A stretch of DNA of 64,000 nucleotides from Hoeflea sp. (GTDB taxonomy: Bacteria; Pseudomonadota; Alphaproteobacteria; Rhizobiales; Rhizobiaceae): the NCBI GenBank assembly GCA_020637795.1, contig JACKJT010000003.1, positions 372,001-436,000 of the forward strand. The letters run 5' to 3'. The notes below the pieces were generated by a model. The model was not told the origin of the DNA, did not search any database, and saw nothing but the letters and a program-made list of their open reading frames with translations. Both the position numbers and the translations under genes were made by a program. Shown one piece after another: positions 26,372 to 34,746 of the stretch (the stretch's first letter is position 1; each line of letters opens with the position of its first letter).

Positions 26372-26506
26372 AGCGGCAGCCGTTGCACAACCGTAATATG
26401 CCCGGACATTCACTTGTCTGAAACAAGCGAAAACACCGGAAATACGGCTGGTTGCAGCGCACACAAAAGACTTGCCGGGCTGGAGTCTTTAAAATAGCCT
26501 GCATCC

Positions 26507-26764
26507 ATGACCATGGATGCTTTCCAAGCCATCGCGGATCCCAACCGGCGTTTTCTTCTTGAAGAATTGCGCCGCCAGCCACGCACGGTCAATGAACTGG
26601 CGAAGGGCCTGCCGATCAGCAGGCCCGCGGTCTCGCAACATCTCAAGGCGCTGCTCGAAAGCAAATTGGTGACCGTCACCAACCAGGGCACCCGCCGGAT
26701 CTACAAGGTGAGAACCGACGGGTTCCTGCACCTCAACCTCTGGGTCGATCAGTTCTGGTCCTGA
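26507..26764 (+). CDS. short ArsR-type winged-helix regulator
   Basis: An 85-residue protein with the ArsR helix-turn-helix (DPNRRFLLEELRRQPRTVNE, then GLPISRPAVSQHLKALLESK) and wing (VTNQGTRRIYKV). It lacks any cysteine or histidine metal-site cluster, and it ends right after LWVDQFWS, earlier than the usual 100-110 residues. Homologous regulators of this group normally carry a further helix; no continuation in another frame was convincing, so it may be a natural short form or the result of an early stop. Target unknown. Confidence 0.75.
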   Translation: MTMDAFQAIADPNRRFLLEELRRQPRTVNELAKGLPISRPAVSQHLKALLESKLVTVTNQGTRRIYKVRTDGFLHLNLWVDQFWS

Positions 26765-26830
26765 TCCGGACCCTTGGCTGCAGAACGAAACAGACCGACT
26801 GCGTCAAACAAGCGCAAGACTAAATCCGGA

Positions 26831-26859
26831 AATGAAAAGGCGCGGGAAAGACCCGCGCC
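26831..26859 (-). terminator. intrinsic terminator of the minus-strand DUF465 gene
   Basis: On the minus strand GGCGCGGG, a 5-nt loop and CCCGCGCC are followed by TTTTCATT, about 30 bp after the DUF465 stop. Confidence 0.8.
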
Positions 26860-26889
26860 CTCTGTCATCCTCGTGTCATGCAAATCTGG

Positions 26890-27066
26890 TCAGTGTTGGG
26901 TGTCGGCTCGCAGGCGGTTGATCTCATCCTTGAGCCGAAGCTTGCGTCGTTTGATATCCACAATCATCTCGTCGTGTACGGATGGCTGTGATTGCACCAT
27001 ACGGAGTTCGGCCTCCAGTTCGCCATGCTTTTTCTCAAGTGTGGCAAGGTGAGCATCAATCGACAT
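26890..27066 (-). CDS. DUF465 (YdcH) family protein
   Basis: A 58-residue coiled-coil protein (HLATLEKKHGELEAELRMVQ, then KRRKLRLKDEINRLRAD) of the DUF465/YdcH family, a short helical hairpin of unknown function common in alphaproteobacteria. The ATG at 27066 is preceded by AAGGAG at ideal spacing; longer open frames upstream do not resemble the family. Divergent from a second DUF465 gene. Confidence 0.82.
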   Translation of the reverse strand: MSIDAHLATLEKKHGELEAELRMVQSQPSVHDEMIVDIKRRKLRLKDEINRLRADTQH

Positions 27067-27278
27067 AAGCGACTCCTTCGTTGGACTGCGCCGGCGCCGG
27101 AACACCGGTGCAAATCGTTTGTTGACGCATGAGAGTGTGCCACGGCTTTTTCCATTTGTCGAAGATGATTTCTTGAAGGTGGATAACTTCCCGTTACACC
27201 TGTTTTTGTGATACGAGCGCCGCCATGACACCAAGGTCGGGCAGGTTGCCGACGGAGTGGGTTAAACGGGGAAACTGC

Positions 27279-27482
27279 ATGTCCGATCAGGAACAAGCGG
27301 AGCTTCGCATGCTGGTGGCGCGGTTGCGCCATGAGCACGAAGACTTCGACGTCGCAATCAATGCAATGATTCAGACTGGCTGCGATCAGTTGCGTATACA
27401 GCGGATGAAGAAGAAGAAACTCGCGATCAAGGACAGGATCACCGAGATCGAAGACCAGATCATACCGGATATAATAGCCTGA
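27279..27482 (+). CDS. DUF465 (YdcH) family protein, second copy
   Basis: A 67-residue protein with the same helical hairpin as its divergent neighbour (LRHEHEDFDVAINAMIQTGC, then KKKKLAIKDRITEIEDQI). Unlike the neighbour it has a central cysteine and is more hydrophobic in its second half. Its stop is 14 bp before purE, so it may be co-transcribed with purEK. The ATG at 27279 is taken as the start; an in-frame ATG at 27225 would add 18 residues unlike the family. Confidence 0.8.
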   Translation: MSDQEQAELRMLVARLRHEHEDFDVAINAMIQTGCDQLRIQRMKKKKLAIKDRITEIEDQIIPDIIA

Positions 27483-27496
27483 CCGGGGAGCGTGCC

Positions 27497-27997
27497 ATGA
27501 GCCAAGCCGAATCACCGAAGGTCGCTGTCATCATGGGAAGCCAGTCCGACTGGCCGACCATGAAGCATGCCGCCGAGACGCTGGCGGAGCTGGGGATCCC
27601 CCATCGGCCGCTGATCATTTCCGCTCACCGCACGCCGGACCGTCTGGTTTCGTTTTCCAAGAATGCCCGCGCTGAAGGCTACAAGGTGATTATCGCCGGC
27701 GCCGGCGGAGCGGCTCACCTGCCCGGCATGACGGCAGCGTTCACGCCACTGCCGGTATTCGGCGTACCCGTTGAATCGAAAGCGCTGTCCGGCCAGGACA
27801 GCCTGTTGTCGATCGTGCAGATGCCGGCCGGCATTCCGGTCGGAACGCTCGCCATCGGCAAGGCCGGCGCCATCAATGCAGCCCTGCTTGCCGCAAGCGT
27901 TCTGGCGCTCACCGACGACGCGCTGGCCCGGCGGCTCGACGACTGGCGCCAGGCGCGGACCGACGCCGTCGCTGACCATCCGGTGGATCAGCCATGA
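27497..27997 (+). CDS. purE: N5-carboxyaminoimidazole ribonucleotide mutase
   Basis: A 166-residue class I PurE. It interconverts N5-CAIR and CAIR in purine synthesis. Active-site motifs GSQSDWP (14-20) and SAHRTP (42-47, with the catalytic His44) are intact, followed by AGAGGAAHLPGM. It overlaps purK by 4 bp (ATGA), so the two are translationally coupled. Confidence 0.96.
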   Translation: MSQAESPKVAVIMGSQSDWPTMKHAAETLAELGIPHRPLIISAHRTPDRLVSFSKNARAEGYKVIIAGAGGAAHLPGMTAAFTPLPVFGVPVESKALSGQDSLLSIVQMPAGIPVGTLAIGKAGAINAALLAASVLALTDDALARRLDDWRQARTDAVADHPVDQP

Positions 27998-29091
27998 GCG
28001 TCGAGGCACTGCCGCCCGGCGCGGTCATCGGCATCATCGGCGGCGGCCAGCTCGGCCGCATGCTGGCCATGGCCGCAGCGCGGCTGGGCTACCAGACCAT
28101 CATTCTCGAGCCCGACAGCAATGCGCCGGCTGCGCAGGTTGCCAACACCCAGATCGTCGCCGCCTATGATGATCCGACCGCTCTGCAGGAACTGGCGGAT
28201 CTGTGCGACGTCGTCACCTATGAATTCGAGAATGTCCCGGTCAAGGCCGTTCAATGGCTCGAAGCCCGCGTGCCGGTCAGGCCGGGGTCGAAGGCGCTCG
28301 AAGTCGCCCAGGACCGGCTGCTCGAAAAAGCCATGGCGCGTCAGCTCGGCGCGGAAACAGCGCTGTTCGCCGCCGTATCGAGCCGCATCGATCTCGACAA
28401 CGCGCTCGCCGTCACAGGGCTGCCCGCGGTCCTGAAGACCACACGGCTCGGCTACGACGGCAAGGGGCAGGCAAAACTCCTGCGTCCCGAGGACGCCGAC
28501 ACGGCCTTCGAGGCCATGCTCGGCCAGATGGCCATCCTTGAATCCTTCGTGCACTTCGACTGCGAGGTTTCCGTTGTCGCCGCTCGTGGCATTTCCGGCG
28601 AAGTCCGGGCATTCGATGTGGCCGAGAACGAACACCGCAACCACATCCTGCATACATCGACCGTACCCTCCAGTCTCGGCTCGGAGGCGCAGTCCGAAGC
28701 TCTGAGGATTGCCACCGCGATTGCCGGACATCTGGATTATGTCGGGGTTTTCGCCGTTGAATTCTTCGCCGTGCGCGACGGTGGCAGGCATCATCTGCTG
28801 GTCAACGAAATCGCGCCGCGCGTTCACAATTCCGGCCACTGGACCGAAGCCGCCTGCGCCATATCGCAGTTCGAGCAGCATATTCGCGCCATAACAGGTC
28901 TTCCGCTTGGCGACGCGCGGCGCCATTCCGATTGCGTGATGGAGAACCTCATCGGCGACGACATCAACAACGTCGTTGAACTGGCGGGAGAATCCGACGC
29001 CGTGCTGCACCTCTATGGCAAGTCGGAAGCACGACCTGGCCGCAAGATGGGGCATGTCACCCGGATCAGCCAGCGCACCGAGCCGTTCTGA
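27994..29091 (+). CDS. purK: N5-carboxyaminoimidazole ribonucleotide synthase
   Basis: A 365-residue ATP-grasp enzyme that carboxylates AIR with bicarbonate and ATP to give N5-CAIR, the substrate of PurE. The N-terminal Rossmann-like domain has IGIIGGGQLGRMLA; the ATP-grasp core has VLKTTRLGYDGKGQ and the metal-binding EFFAVRDG and NEIAPRVHNSGHWT segments. Coupled to purE by a 4-bp overlap. No terminator is evident before the rpmJ promoter. Confidence 0.96.
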   Translation: MSVEALPPGAVIGIIGGGQLGRMLAMAAARLGYQTIILEPDSNAPAAQVANTQIVAAYDDPTALQELADLCDVVTYEFENVPVKAVQWLEARVPVRPGSKALEVAQDRLLEKAMARQLGAETALFAAVSSRIDLDNALAVTGLPAVLKTTRLGYDGKGQAKLLRPEDADTAFEAMLGQMAILESFVHFDCEVSVVAARGISGEVRAFDVAENEHRNHILHTSTVPSSLGSEAQSEALRIATAIAGHLDYVGVFAVEFFAVRDGGRHHLLVNEIAPRVHNSGHWTEAACAISQFEQHIRAITGLPLGDARRHSDCVMENLIGDDINNVVELAGESDAVLHLYGKSEARPGRKMGHVTRISQRTEPF

Positions 29092-29124
29092 ACAGCTTCA
29101 GGGCGGGAAAAAGCAGCCCCGCGG

Positions 29125-29153
29125 TTGACAGCAAATGCCCGAGCGGGTACATG
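29125..29153 (+). promoter_or_regulatory. candidate promoter of rpmJ
   Basis: TTGACA (29125-29130) and TACATG (29148-29153) are separated by 17 bp, 89 bp before rpmJ. The -35 is consensus, the -10 weak. Confidence 0.45.
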
Positions 29154-29241
29154 CCGTGCCAACCGATGAGCGCGTCCTTGACTGGCGCGCTTTTGATTGA
29201 ATAGGCGGCTTCGTCGCCCGGATAACTCGCGGATCAGAACA

Positions 29242-29367
29242 ATGAAGATCAAGAATTCGCTTAAGGCGCTCAAAGCTCGTCACCGTGACAACCGTCTGGT
29301 TCGTCGCAAGGGCCGGGTCTACATCATCAACAAGATGAACCCGCGCTTCAAGGCCCGCCAGGGCTGA
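29242..29367 (+). CDS. rpmJ: 50S ribosomal protein L36, cysteine-free form
   Basis: A 41-residue basic protein starting MKIKNSLKALKARHRDNRLV and ending with NKMNPRFKARQG, which is L36 of the YkgO/C- type. The zinc-binding cysteines and histidine of the C+ form are absent. Together with the cysteine-free L31 elsewhere in the window, this suggests ribosomes that do not need zinc at these two positions. Confidence 0.95.
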   Translation: MKIKNSLKALKARHRDNRLVRRKGRVYIINKMNPRFKARQG

Positions 29368-29439
29368 AGCCGGGGGGCCGATCTGGCCCTCACCGAAAAT
29401 TGCATTTGATATTTGGCGCAGACGGACTAGCTTTCCGTC

Positions 29440-30042
29440 ATGCGCCATTTTTCGTATTCCAGAATTGTTCCCGTTATCGTCACAGCCATCCTGTGCGGCA
29501 GCATTCAGGACATGCCCGCTCGCGCCGAAACATCAACTCCAGCCACCGCATCCGTTCAGCCAGCCAGCACGCTGGACACGCTGTTTGCAGAACTCAAGCG
29601 CGAGCGGGATGAAAGGCAGGCCAAGCGTATCAGCGAACGCATCTGGGCCAAGTGGCGCGATTCGGGCAGCGCCACTGCCAACCTGCTGATGCAGTGGGCC
29701 GACAAGGCAATGGCTGACAACAAGAATGGCCTGGCCCTCGATCTGCTGGACCAGGTTGTGGTGCTGATGCCGGAGTACCCCGAGGGCTGGAATCGCAGGG
29801 CCACGCTGAACTACACGCTGGGCCATCACGATAAATCCATGTCCGACATCAGCCGCGTTCTCGCCCTAGAGCCCCGCCATTTCGGCGCCATCGCCGGCAT
29901 GGCCGCCATAGTGGCAGCCTCGGGCAACGACGAGCTGGAGCTTAAGGCCTGGGAACAGATGCTGGAAATCTACCCCGCCAATCGGCAGGCCCAGACGCGG
30001 CTTGGAGAATTGGCGGACAAGCTGGCCGGCAGCAGGATCTGA
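29440..30042 (+). CDS. secreted TPR-repeat protein
   Basis: A 200-residue protein with a signal peptide (about 1-29, IVPVIVTAILCGSIQDMPAR-AE) and three tetratricopeptide repeats, for example LALDLLDQVVVLMPEYPEGW and RATLNYTLGHHDKSMSDISR followed by LALEPRHFGAIAGM. A periplasmic scaffold role is likely; partners are unknown. The gene is separated from rpmJ by 72 bp and from the following hydrolase by 73 bp, so a shared transcript is possible. Confidence 0.78.
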   Translation: MRHFSYSRIVPVIVTAILCGSIQDMPARAETSTPATASVQPASTLDTLFAELKRERDERQAKRISERIWAKWRDSGSATANLLMQWADKAMADNKNGLALDLLDQVVVLMPEYPEGWNRRATLNYTLGHHDKSMSDISRVLALEPRHFGAIAGMAAIVAASGNDELELKAWEQMLEIYPANRQAQTRLGELADKLAGSRI

Positions 30043-30115
30043 AACTCTCCCCGTGCAATTCCCGTAAGGATCAGGAGACGCCCCCCGATCCCCCACCATT
30101 GGCCAATGATCCATC

Positions 30116-31159
30116 ATGCTCGCACAAAGACCGGTCCGGACCATCATGATAATTCTGATTTGTAGCATTCTCGCGTTGTTGGCCGGTCTTGCGATCTGGA
30201 CCAGGGTGAAGGCGCGCGAAATCGAGGCGCGCTATCCACCGACCGGAGAGATGATCGATGTCGGTGGCTACAGGCTTCATGCCGTGCATGTGCCCCGTCC
30301 GGCGGGCGCCGACCTGCCGCCGCTGGTGTTCATCCATGGCGCCAGCGGAAATCTGCTCGATCAGGAATACCCTTTCCGCCCCAAGCTCGAGGGGCGTGCC
30401 GAAATGCTGTTCATCGACCGGCCCGGCCATGGCTGGTCCGAACGCGGGGACGCGGCAAACGATACCCCCGAAGGACAAGCCGCGGCCATTGCCCGCGCCA
30501 TGCGGGCCAAGGGCATATCCAGCGCCATCATCATCGGCCATTCCTTCGGCGGCGCGATCGCGGCGAGTTTTGCGCTCGCTCATCCTCAGATGACGGAAGG
30601 CCTGGTTTTCCTTGCGCCTGCCACCCATTCATGGCCCGGCGGCATTGCCTGGTACTACGGCCTGACCCGCACGCCGCTGATCGGTCCCCTGTTTGCCAAC
30701 ACGCTGGCGCTGCCGGCTGGCCTGACCCGCCTTGAAAGCGGATCGGCCTGCGTCTTCGCGCCCAATCCGAAGCCCGACGACTACATCGACAAGACCGCCC
30801 CGGCGCTGGTGCTCCGGCCGGAGACCTTTCGCAACAACGCCATCGATGTCGCCAACCTCAAGCCCTATGTGACCCGGGTCGCGCCACGATACACGGAGAT
30901 CAAGAGCCCGACCGTGATTGTCACCGGCGACAGCGATTCGGTCGTTCTGGCTCACATCCACTCGGAGGGGCTGGCCCGCGACATCGACGGCGCGGAACTC
31001 GTCTGGATCCGCAATCTCGGCCACAAGCCGGATCACGTGACAACGGATCTCGCTGTCCGCGCCATCGAGAAAGTCGCTGGAATCGATGTCGATCTGAAGG
31101 ACGCCGCAGCCAGGGCCGAGGCGTCCTTGGCAACCGACAACGCCGTCTGCCCAGGCTAG
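30116..31159 (+). CDS. membrane-anchored alpha/beta hydrolase
   Basis: A 347-residue alpha/beta-hydrolase with one N-terminal membrane anchor (about 10-28). Oxyanion motif FIHGASGN, the conserved FIDRPGHGWSER and the nucleophile elbow GHSFGGA are clear; the catalytic acid and histidine are probably in TGDSDSV and NLGHKPDH. The substrate is unknown. The catalytic domain probably faces the periplasm. It converges on pyk. Confidence 0.82.
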   Translation: MLAQRPVRTIMIILICSILALLAGLAIWTRVKAREIEARYPPTGEMIDVGGYRLHAVHVPRPAGADLPPLVFIHGASGNLLDQEYPFRPKLEGRAEMLFIDRPGHGWSERGDAANDTPEGQAAAIARAMRAKGISSAIIIGHSFGGAIAASFALAHPQMTEGLVFLAPATHSWPGGIAWYYGLTRTPLIGPLFANTLALPAGLTRLESGSACVFAPNPKPDDYIDKTAPALVLRPETFRNNAIDVANLKPYVTRVAPRYTEIKSPTVIVTGDSDSVVLAHIHSEGLARDIDGAELVWIRNLGHKPDHVTTDLAVRAIEKVAGIDVDLKDAAARAEASLATDNAVCPG

Positions 31160-31208
31160 CGCCGAGCTGCCATCATCCAATCGAAATCGATGGCCTCCCG
31201 ACGGGAAG

Positions 31209-32648
31209 TCAGATCCCGGTCATCCCGTCAGAACCGATATAGGCGATCCGCAGCATGTTGGTTGAGCCGGGCGTGCCAAGCGGCACGCCGGCGGAAATGA
31301 TGATGCGGTCGCCTGGCTTGCCAAACTCTTCACGGAAGGCAATCCGGCAGGCGCGGTCGACCATGTCGTCGAGATCGGTGGCATCCTGGGTGACGACGCA
31401 ATGCAGCCCCCAGACGACGGAAAGCCGTCGCGCCGTCTGGAAGACCGGCGACAGGGCGATGATCGGCACCTGCGGCCGTTCGCGCGCGGCGCGCAAGCCC
31501 GTATTGCCCGACGATGTGTAGCAGACGATTGCAGACAGGTTGAGCGTTTCGGCAATCTGCCGGGCAGCGAGCGAAATCGCGTCCGCACCGGTCGCATCCG
31601 GTTGCGGCCGCTGCGAATAGATGATGCCGGGATAGTTCGGGTCGCGCTCCACCTTGCGCGCGATCGAGGCCATCATCTCGACGGCTTCGACGGGATAATC
31701 GCCGGCAGCGGATTCCGCCGACAGCATGACCGCGTCAGCACCTTCAAACACCGCTGTGGCGACATCGGACACCTCGGCCCGGGTCGGCACCGGCGCCGAG
31801 ATCATGGATTCCAGCATCTGCGTGGCAACCACAACCGGCTTGCCGGCCCTGCGGCAAGCGCGGGTCAGTTGCTTCTGGATCCCGGGAACCGACTCGACCG
31901 GCATTTCCACTCCGAGGTCGCCGCGCGCAACCATCAGCGCATCCGACAATTCGATGATCTCGTCGATGCATTCCAGCGCTTGCGGCTTCTCGATCTTCGA
32001 CATCAGGCCAACGCGGCCGCGAGCGATCTTGCGAACTTCAGCGAGATCCTCCGGGCGCTGTATGAACGACAACGCCACCCAGTCGACATCGCCAACGGCC
32101 AGAATTGCATCGAGATCGCTGCGGTCCTTCTCGGTCAACGCCCCGACGCCGAGCGTGGTGTCGGGCAGGCTGACGCCTTTCCGGTCGGAGATCTTGGTTC
32201 CGCTCACGACTGTGCAGACAATCGATGTCTTGTCGGATTCGACGGCCAGCAATTGCAGCCGGCCATCGTCGATCAGCAAGCGATGACCCGGCTGCACGGC
32301 CTCGAGAATCTCGGGGTGCGGCAGAAAAACCCGCTTCGCGTCGCCAGGGATATCCTGGTTGTCGAGGGTGAACGTCTGCCCAGCCTTGAGCGTCACCGAG
32401 CCGTCCGCGAACTTGCCCACTCGCAGTTTCGGTCCCTGCAGATCGGCAAGGATGCCGATGGGCCGGCCGCAAGTCTTCTCCACCGCGCGAATGCGGCCGA
32501 CCAGCGTACGCATCATGTCATGGGTCGAATGGCTCATGTTGATGCGGAACAGATCAGCGCCGGCTTCATGCAACTTCTGGATCATTGCCTCATCCGACGA
32601 GGCAGGACCGAGGGTCGCGAGTATTTTCACATTGCGTAGGCGCTTCAT
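31209..32648 (-). CDS. pyk: pyruvate kinase
   Basis: A 479-residue enzyme that converts phosphoenolpyruvate and ADP to pyruvate and ATP. The N-terminal KILATLGPAS, the TIM-barrel active-site segment MVARGDLGVEMP, and the metal-binding MSKIEKPQAL are intact. The C-terminal domain is complete. The ATG shares its A with the stop TGA of the upstream DUF1036 gene (TGATG), so the two are translationally coupled, a layout also known in other rhizobia. Confidence 0.95.
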   Translation of the reverse strand: MKRLRNVKILATLGPASSDEAMIQKLHEAGADLFRINMSHSTHDMMRTLVGRIRAVEKTCGRPIGILADLQGPKLRVGKFADGSVTLKAGQTFTLDNQDIPGDAKRVFLPHPEILEAVQPGHRLLIDDGRLQLLAVESDKTSIVCTVVSGTKISDRKGVSLPDTTLGVGALTEKDRSDLDAILAVGDVDWVALSFIQRPEDLAEVRKIARGRVGLMSKIEKPQALECIDEIIELSDALMVARGDLGVEMPVESVPGIQKQLTRACRRAGKPVVVATQMLESMISAPVPTRAEVSDVATAVFEGADAVMLSAESAAGDYPVEAVEMMASIARKVERDPNYPGIIYSQRPQPDATGADAISLAARQIAETLNLSAIVCYTSSGNTGLRAARERPQVPIIALSPVFQTARRLSVVWGLHCVVTQDATDLDDMVDRACRIAFREEFGKPGDRIIISAGVPLGTPGSTNMLRIAYIGSDGMTGI

Positions 32649-33121
32649 CAATTCTGGCTTTCTGGCGCTTCCGGGGCATCCGATAGCTGGACCATCCAGC
32701 TGCCCTGTCTCCCGGTATCGTATTCTTTGAATCCCACGCGCTGAAAACCACGGGCGAAACAGTCCTCGACGCCGACAATGCGAAATTCATTGTCGGCGAC
32801 ACACATGTTGATGTCGCCGGCCCAACGGCCACCGCCGCCGGCGTCCTCTGCGTAGAGGTAATAATAACGGGATCCGAGCTGCCCCTCGATCAGGGTGGCG
32901 CAGGAATTGGCGGGGATCTGCCACCAGCCTTCCGTCACCCAGCCTTCCTCCGTGCGGTACCCGATAGCGCCGCCGACAAGCGACTGCGTTCCATTGCAGA
33001 CACGGAAGTCAGCCCTTGCCTCCTGCGCAGAGGCAAACATCATCGCTCCGGCAGTCAGAGGTATGAGCGCAGCGAATTTGACGATGGGGAGATAGGCTTT
33101 TGGCAACTTGCGAAACAACAA
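32648..33121 (-). CDS. secreted DUF1036 protein
   Basis: A 157-residue protein with a signal peptide (about 1-37, ending SAQEARA) and a DUF1036 domain (DFRVCNGTQSLVGGAIGYRT, WWQIPANSCATLIEG, YYYLYAED). Four cysteines in the mature part probably form disulfides. Members are periplasmic or secreted proteins of unknown function. It is coupled to pyk by a TGATG overlap. Divergent from the N-formylglutamate amidohydrolase gene. Confidence 0.88.
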   Translation of the reverse strand: MLFRKLPKAYLPIVKFAALIPLTAGAMMFASAQEARADFRVCNGTQSLVGGAIGYRTEEGWVTEGWWQIPANSCATLIEGQLGSRYYYLYAEDAGGGGRWAGDINMCVADNEFRIVGVEDCFARGFQRVGFKEYDTGRQGSWMVQLSDAPEAPESQN

Positions 33122-33343
33122 TTTCGGTCAGTCTCCGCTCTCGATTTGTGCTTTGCTTTTTGCGCCGGGGGGCCATGAAAGTCAACGAAAGACGATAGAC
33201 TAAAGGCAAGCTTCATTCCCATCATGCGCCTGCAACTGTTTATAGCAGATGAAGTCCGCCGTCCGGACGGTTGCCCGCGGAGCAAGGCTGTGCAATGGAT
33301 CCGGTGAACAGGACATCCTTCAAACTTGGCCCCAGTACCCGTC

Positions 33344-34126
33344 ATGTCAGGCTTTCAGCCTTTTGAGATCATTCCCGGCGATCCAAACCATTCCCTGGTG
33401 ATTCTCGCCGATCATGCGATGAACCGCCTCCCTGCCGAATATGGCGATCTCGGCCTGCCTGCGCAGGCATTCACCCGCCATATCGCCTATGATATCGGCG
33501 TCGAGGATGTGACCCGCAAACTGTCCGCACGGCTGGGCGTGCCGGCGGTTCTCGGCTGCTTTTCGCGCTTGCTGATCGACCCCAACCGGGGCGAGGACGA
33601 CCCGACCCTGATCATGAAGCTGTCGGACGGGATGGTCATTCCGGCCAATCATCCGTTGTCCGCCGAGGAACGCGAACGCCGCCTCAACCTTTTCCACCGG
33701 CCCTATCACGACGCCGTCGACACCGTGATTGCCGAGACTTGGCGCAAGGCCGGCAGGGCGCCGCTGATCATTTCGATCCATTCCTTCACGCCGGCCTGGA
33801 AAGGCGTTCCGCGACCCTGGCATGCAGGCATCCTGTGGGACACCGATCCGCGGGCGGCACACGCCCTGATCAATGCCCTGGGGACGGACCCCGCCCTGAT
33901 CGTCGGCGACAATGAACCGTATGACGGCGCGCTGAAGGGCGACACCATGCACAGACACTGTTCGATGACCGGGCTTCCGCATGCGCTTCTCGAGATTCGC
34001 CAGGACCTGATCGGCGACGCTTCCGGCGTTGATTCCTGGGTCGAACGGCTTGCGCCGATCCTTATGGACCTGACTGGGTTGCCGGAACTGCACCAGGTCG
34101 AGCTGCATGGGTCGCGCGTGGCTTAG
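33344..34126 (+). CDS. N-formylglutamate amidohydrolase family protein
   Basis: A 260-residue protein of the N-formylglutamate amidohydrolase (FGase) family, which releases formate from N-formyl-L-glutamate in histidine breakdown, though many members act elsewhere. Conserved metal or catalytic residues include the His of LADHAMNRLP, the SRLLIDPNR segment and ISIHSFTP. No histidine-utilisation genes are near, so the physiological substrate is uncertain. ATG at 33344 is used; an in-frame TTG at 33326 is less likely. Confidence 0.85.
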   Translation: MSGFQPFEIIPGDPNHSLVILADHAMNRLPAEYGDLGLPAQAFTRHIAYDIGVEDVTRKLSARLGVPAVLGCFSRLLIDPNRGEDDPTLIMKLSDGMVIPANHPLSAEERERRLNLFHRPYHDAVDTVIAETWRKAGRAPLIISIHSFTPAWKGVPRPWHAGILWDTDPRAAHALINALGTDPALIVGDNEPYDGALKGDTMHRHCSMTGLPHALLEIRQDLIGDASGVDSWVERLAPILMDLTGLPELHQVELHGSRVA

Positions 34127-34248
34127 CGACCGGTGAAAATCGGGATTATTCCCCGGGTATGGCGCAAACACCCTTGACCCCAAGCCCCGGTTTGGGCACT
34201 TGAAGCCTCACGCATTTTACCCCTCATTGTCCTTACAGGAGAGACCTC

Positions 34249-34515
34249 ATGTCCGATGCCGGCGCCGTCGCCCGCGACCAGCTCCGTTCCATTGTCGAAC
34301 GCATTGAACGGTTGGAAGAAGAGAAGAAAACCATTGCCGACGACATCAAGGATGTCTACGGCGAGGCCAAGGCAAACGGCTACGACACCAAGGTGCTCCG
34401 CAAGGTCGTCGCCATCCGCAAGCAGGACCAGAACGACCGTCTCGAGCAGGAAGCGATCCTTGATACCTACCTGCACGCCCTGGGCATGGCGCCCGAGCCC
34501 GAAGACACAATCTGA
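34249..34515 (+). CDS. gapR: GapR, DUF2312 nucleoid-associated protein
   Basis: An 88-residue helical protein of the DUF2312 family, equivalent to GapR of Caulobacter, which binds overtwisted DNA ahead of polymerases and is needed for normal replication and cell cycle. The conserved helix with ERIERLEEEKKTIADDIKDV and the basic KVLRKVVAIRKQ region match. CAGGAGAGACC precedes the ATG. It has its own terminator and stands as a single-gene unit. Confidence 0.92.
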   Translation: MSDAGAVARDQLRSIVERIERLEEEKKTIADDIKDVYGEAKANGYDTKVLRKVVAIRKQDQNDRLEQEAILDTYLHALGMAPEPEDTI

Positions 34516-34585
34516 CCCGAGGCCGCCCGCGCTCACAGGGTTTCCTGTGGGTAGGTATGCAGGCCATTGATCAGTTCCAGACTCA

Positions 34586-34627
34586 CAACGCCACGTGTTT
34601 GATTAAACACGCGGCGTTGTCGTTTTA
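34586..34627 (+). terminator. intrinsic terminator of gapR
   Basis: A 15-bp stem with one mismatch (arm CAACGCCACGTGTTT, loop GATT) followed by TCGTTTTA, 70 bp after the gapR stop. Confidence 0.8.
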
Positions 34628-34746
34628 TATCAGCAAGGTCCTGAAACCGGGCCGAAGCCTGTCTGCAATCAGCGCCGGCTTTTCGCGCAATCGCCCTTTC
34701 GCGCAAAAGCGGTGATCAACTGTCATGCCGGAACTGTCCGCCGGCG

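Noticed and set aside
26762..26840. Frameshifted C-terminus of the ArsR-type gene
   Set aside because: Reading on in all three frames gives no sequence resembling the last helix of ArsR regulators, so there is no support for a sequencing error or frameshift.
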